Part shown: piece by piece, positions 36,331-39,030 of the stretch
Layout of the letters: every line of letters begins with the position of its first letter
Numbering within the stretch: position 1 is the first letter of the stretch
NCBI RefSeq assembly: GCF_002875705.1
Contig: NZ_MCZZ01000126.1
Span: 1-39,030, forward strand
Reading direction: 5' to 3'
Source: Vibrio sp. 10N.261.45.E2
GTDB lineage: Bacteria > Pseudomonadota > Gammaproteobacteria > Enterobacterales > Vibrionaceae
DNA length: 39,030 nt
Translations under genes and position numbers: made by a program
Notes under the pieces: model-generated
Databases searched by the model: none
What the model was told of the DNA's origin: nothing
Seen by the model: only the letters and a program-made list of their open reading frames with translations

Positions 36331-36623
36331 GTCTTACGTTGATTTCTGCATCGGTATCGTTTGCGCTATATAGGTATAAATAAACGTTAATTGCGTTTTA
36401 AATATACTCTTACAGCGTCTAAACGATCGTTGTAGGGGCAATGCAGCACGAATTGGTTCCCAAAAGTTCGGGTAAAAAACAGCTCTTACAAATGTTAAAT
36501 CTATCATTTGTTGCAAGCTGAAGTAGCATCTCTTCATCTAACAAGTCGATAACATAGCCCCGATAAAATCAATTTTCAACAAAAATTTCCAATAGGAAAC
36601 AACTTTTCTCGTTTTGCTACAGG

Positions 36624-36653
36624 GAGCACGCTTTATTTCTGTGTGTGCTCTTT
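36624..36653 (+). other. Hairpin in the regulator leader
   Basis: GAGCAC (36624-36629) pairs with GTGCTC (36645-36650), followed by TTT. It is short and about 70 bp upstream of the regulator ATG, so it could be a leader structure or weak attenuator. No gene is visible in 36281-36720. Confidence 0.4.
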
Positions 36654-36720
36654 AATCAACAAAGCGCTTCATGCAACAATGAAATTAATAGACAGGAAGT
36701 AAGAGATAAACGAGGGACCT

Positions 36721-37344
36721 ATGTCAGAAGACATTTATGATGAGTACCCATCTTTAACGTTGGCGAAGGAAACGTTAGACCAGAATATAGAGCCACTTAA
36801 GCTTGGCCAGCGTATTAAGGATATCCGCGGCAAGCTTGGTATTACGCTAGAAGAGGCGAGCCAACGTACAGGTTTGGCGCGTTCTACGCTAAGTAAGATT
36901 GAGAATGAACAAATCTCGCCAACATTCCAAGCTATGCAGAAGTTGGCAATGGGTTTGCAGATTGATATGCCACAACTCTTTGAACCACCAAGGAAAAAAG
37001 TCGCAACAGGACGTCGTGACTTGACTAAAGCAGGCCAAGGTAAACCTCATCCAACACCGACTTATGAGCACGAACTGCTTGCGACTGAGCTTTCTAATAA
37101 GAAGATGATGCCGTTCAAAAGCCGCGTGAGAGCACGTACTTTTGAAGAGTATAACGATTGGGTGCGTCATGACGGCGAAGAGTTCCTAATGATCATCTCT
37201 GGTGATGTGATGTTCTATTCAGAATTCTACGAGCCTGTGCCCATGAGCGAAGGTGACAGCATGTATTATGATGCCAATATGGGCCACATGTTGATTTCCA
37301 CTAGTGCAGAAGATGCGCTCATTTTGTGGGTGACTGCAAAATAA
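36721..37344 (+). CDS. XRE-family regulator with C-terminal cupin, gcv-linked
   Basis: Protein of 207 residues. An XRE-type HTH (about residues 28-82, GQRIKDIRGKLGITLEEASQ, then GLARSTLSKIENEQISPTFQ) is joined to a cupin domain (about 130-205, with HDGEEFLMIISGDVMFYS and GDSMYYDANMGH). This fusion type often responds to small metabolites. The gene is divergent from glyA-gcvH-gcvP and upstream of gcvT, so it is probably the glycine-responsive regulator of the whole block. That role is inferred from position, since Vibrio homologues occur at the same place. An AGGGACC element precedes the ATG. Confidence 0.9.
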   Translation: MSEDIYDEYPSLTLAKETLDQNIEPLKLGQRIKDIRGKLGITLEEASQRTGLARSTLSKIENEQISPTFQAMQKLAMGLQIDMPQLFEPPRKKVATGRRDLTKAGQGKPHPTPTYEHELLATELSNKKMMPFKSRVRARTFEEYNDWVRHDGEEFLMIISGDVMFYSEFYEPVPMSEGDSMYYDANMGHMLISTSAEDALILWVTAK

Positions 37345-37373
37345 GTTAACAAAGTTAGAATTTCTTATAGTAA

Positions 37374-37389
37374 ATGCAAACGTTTGCTT
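37374..37389. promoter_or_regulatory. PurR-like operator
   Basis: ATGCAAACGTTTGCTT contains the perfect 12-bp palindrome GCAAACGTTTGC, close to the PurR consensus (ACGCAAACGTTTGCGT). It lies 30 bp after the XRE-cupin stop and about 400 bp before gcvT, ahead of a terminator. PurR control of gcv genes is known in E. coli. Confidence 0.7.
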
Positions 37390-37412
37390 TTGTTTCTAAC
37401 GTTAGCCAAATG

Positions 37413-37451
37413 ACGCGATATTGATGTGAAAATCATCAATATCGCGTTTTT
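37413..37451 (+). terminator. Rho-independent terminator after the XRE-cupin gene
   Basis: Perfect 14-bp stem ACGCGATATTGATG / CATCAATATCGCGT (37413-37426 with 37434-37447), then T-run. It separates the regulator from gcvT. The gap from here to 37792 (about 340 bp) holds the gcvT promoter; no riboswitch is recognised. Confidence 0.93.
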
Positions 37452-37792
37452 GTAGGTACCGAATAATTGTTTTTAAATTGTTAAATGTCACATTTTGAGC
37501 TGTTTTAATCTTGTTAAGGGTGTAAAACTCACGCAGCCTTGTTTATTATAGTGAACACGGTTTACTCATGTTGATTGAAGTTTACTGAAGTGAATTCTTA
37601 GAAAGTGAGTTGTATGGGATTTGTACAGATGTTGGTATTTATAACGCTAACAATATAAGCCTATATAAAAGACATCACTTTTTACTATCTACTGTTTCTG
37701 ACGTTAATCCGTATCGTTAGAAGCGACTCTAAATAGAGATATAAGCGGCAGACTCGATTTTGGACAGTCTGCAACGCTTCATGGAGAATAAA

Positions 37793-38926
37793 ATGACTCA
37801 AGAACACGCTAATCAAGACCTACTTAAAACACCACTGCATGCACTTCACGTTGAAGAGGGTGCGAAAATGGTTCCTTTCGCTGGATACGATATGCCAGTT
37901 CAGTACCCACTTGGTGTAAAGAAAGAGCACTTACACACTCGTGACGCTGCTGGTCTTTTTGATGTTTCTCACATGGGGCAACTTCGTCTACACGGTGAAA
38001 ACGCTGCGGCTGTCTTAGAGTCTTTAGTTCCTGTAGATATTATCGATCTTCCTTCTGGTAAGCAGCGCTACGCGTTCTTTACTAATGAGCAGGGCGGCAT
38101 CATGGATGACCTGATGGTTGCGAACCTAGGTGACCACCTATTTGTTGTTGTGAATGCGGCTTGTAAGACACAAGATATCGATCACCTAACGGCACATCTT
38201 CCTGCTGATGTAGAGATGGAAGTGATTGATGACCGTGCTCTATTAGCACTTCAAGGTCCTAAAGCGTCTGAAGTTCTAGCTCGTTTCCAACCAAGCGTTG
38301 CAGACATGCTGTTCATGGACGTTCAAAAAGTCGATATCGATGGTGTTGAATGCATCGTGAGCCGTAGTGGTTACACGGGTGAAGATGGCTACGAGATCTC
38401 TGTACCGAACGATCACGCAGAAGCTCTAGCACGTAAGCTAACGGCAGAAGCTGAAGTTGAGTGGATTGGCCTTGGTGCACGTGATTCACTTCGTCTTGAG
38501 TGTGGCCTATGTCTATACGGTCACGACCTAGATACAACGACGACTCCAGTAGAAGCTAGCCTTCTATGGGGCATTCAAAAGGTGCGTCGTACTGACGGTG
38601 AACGAGCAGGCGGTTTCGCTGGTGCTGATGTTATCCTTGAGCAAATCGCAACGAAAGACGTTCAACGTAAGCGTGTTGGCCTAGTGGGTCAAACTAAGGC
38701 TCCAGTACGTGAAGGCGCAGAGCTGTTTGATGCTGAAGACAACAAGATTGGTGTTGTAACAAGTGGCACGGCGGGTCCTAACGCTGGTAAGCCTGTATCA
38801 ATGGCTTACGTTCGTACTGACTTAGCGGCTATCGGCACTGAAGTATTCGCTGAAGTTCGTGGTAAGAAACTACCAATGACAGTAGAAAAAATGCCATTCG
38901 TACCTCAACGCTACTACCGTGGCTAA
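37793..38926 (+). CDS. gcvT: Aminomethyltransferase (glycine cleavage system T protein)
   Basis: Folate-dependent T-protein of 377 residues, transferring the methylene group from GcvH to tetrahydrofolate with release of ammonia. I chose 37793 (MTQEHANQDLLK) because a GGAG ribosome binding site lies 6 bp before it; the upstream ATG codons lack one. Visible motifs are DVSHMGQLRLHG near the start, YAFFTNEQGGIMDDLMV, SRSGYTGEDGYEI and LRLECGLCLYGHDLD. It is separated from the rest of the gcv genes by the regulator, so it has its own promoter. A strong terminator follows. Confidence 0.96.
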   Translation: MTQEHANQDLLKTPLHALHVEEGAKMVPFAGYDMPVQYPLGVKKEHLHTRDAAGLFDVSHMGQLRLHGENAAAVLESLVPVDIIDLPSGKQRYAFFTNEQGGIMDDLMVANLGDHLFVVVNAACKTQDIDHLTAHLPADVEMEVIDDRALLALQGPKASEVLARFQPSVADMLFMDVQKVDIDGVECIVSRSGYTGEDGYEISVPNDHAEALARKLTAEAEVEWIGLGARDSLRLECGLCLYGHDLDTTTTPVEASLLWGIQKVRRTDGERAGGFAGADVILEQIATKDVQRKRVGLVGQTKAPVREGAELFDAEDNKIGVVTSGTAGPNAGKPVSMAYVRTDLAAIGTEVFAEVRGKKLPMTVEKMPFVPQRYYRG

Positions 38927-38957
38927 TCTCTTTTAAGATAAAGCACCAAGCTAAATG

Positions 38958-39008
38958 AAAGCCTATTGTTGGCCTCTCTAAATAGAGGGAATCAACGGTA
39001 GGCTTTTT
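38958..39008 (+). terminator. Rho-independent terminator of gcvT
   Basis: Long hairpin: outer stem AAAGCCTA / TAGGCTTT (38958-38965 with 38999-39006), inner stems GTTG/CAAC and CCTCT/AGAGG, then a T-run. Confidence 0.9.
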
Positions 39009-39030
39009 GGTGGTTCATCGCGGCTTTCCG

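Noticed and set aside
34466..37792. Glycine riboswitch in the gcv leaders
   Set aside because: I looked for the conserved CCGAAGGGGCAA-like core and its complement in each leader and did not find it.
1..39030. CRISPR arrays, tRNA or rRNA genes, integron attC sites
   Set aside because: No regularly spaced direct repeats, cloverleaf-like or rRNA-like sequence was recognised on either strand.

Overview
The gene content and order suggest a Vibrio, probably Splendidus-clade-like and possibly chromosome 2. This is an inference from a gcvT / XRE-cupin regulator / glyA-gcvH-gcvP block, an MSHA-type pilin, a CarRS(VprAB)-like two-component system with DUF2861, and a sigma-28 chemoreceptor promoter. 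No species name can be read from the sequence. No rRNA, tRNA or CRISPR was seen.

Left part (1-16.9 kb). An IS5/IS903-like element enters from the left edge. Its terminus at 466 has removed the start and most of the signal peptide of an outer-membrane porin gene, which is followed by a small PstS-like periplasmic protein. Next come an EmrAB-type efflux pair with a divergent LysR regulator, then a large secreted TIM-barrel glycoside-hydrolase-like protein. A tightly overlapping histidine kinase / response regulator / DUF2861 operon follows. After that are a YbhB-type PEBP protein, an AraC regulator, D-serine ammonia-lyase, a nucleotidyltransferase-fold protein, two small lipoproteins and a VOC protein.

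Middle part (17.2-25.7 kb). This stretch holds a periplasmic delta-class-like carbonic anhydrase, a C45/Ntn-type amide hydrolase, a LysR regulator, a DUF3299 protein, an outer-membrane barrel protein, a periplasmic D-aminoacylase-type amidohydrolase, a TRIC/YicG-type channel and a LysE-type exporter. The amide hydrolase, barrel protein and deacylase each have the same promoter layout: a dyad GGAYG-N9-CGTCM, exactly 31 nt, then a WATAAT -10 box, with poor -35 boxes. I read these three as one co-regulated set for taking up and cleaving N-acylated (perhaps D-) amino acids, with the exporters and perhaps D-serine ammonia-lyase handling the products. This is the best candidate for an undescribed system in the window.

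Right part (26-39 kb). A chemoreceptor has a recognisable sigma-28 promoter. It is followed by a lone MSHA-like prepilin, a MATE exporter, an isolated AT-rich HNH-like zinc protein that looks like cargo, and a 35-residue membrane protein. The window ends with the glycine cleavage system: glyA-gcvH-gcvP on the minus strand, a divergent XRE-cupin regulator, and gcvT. A PurR-like palindrome lies between the regulator and gcvT, and no glycine riboswitch was recognised. Four terminators share almost the same stem (AAGGCGAAC / GTTCGCCTT).
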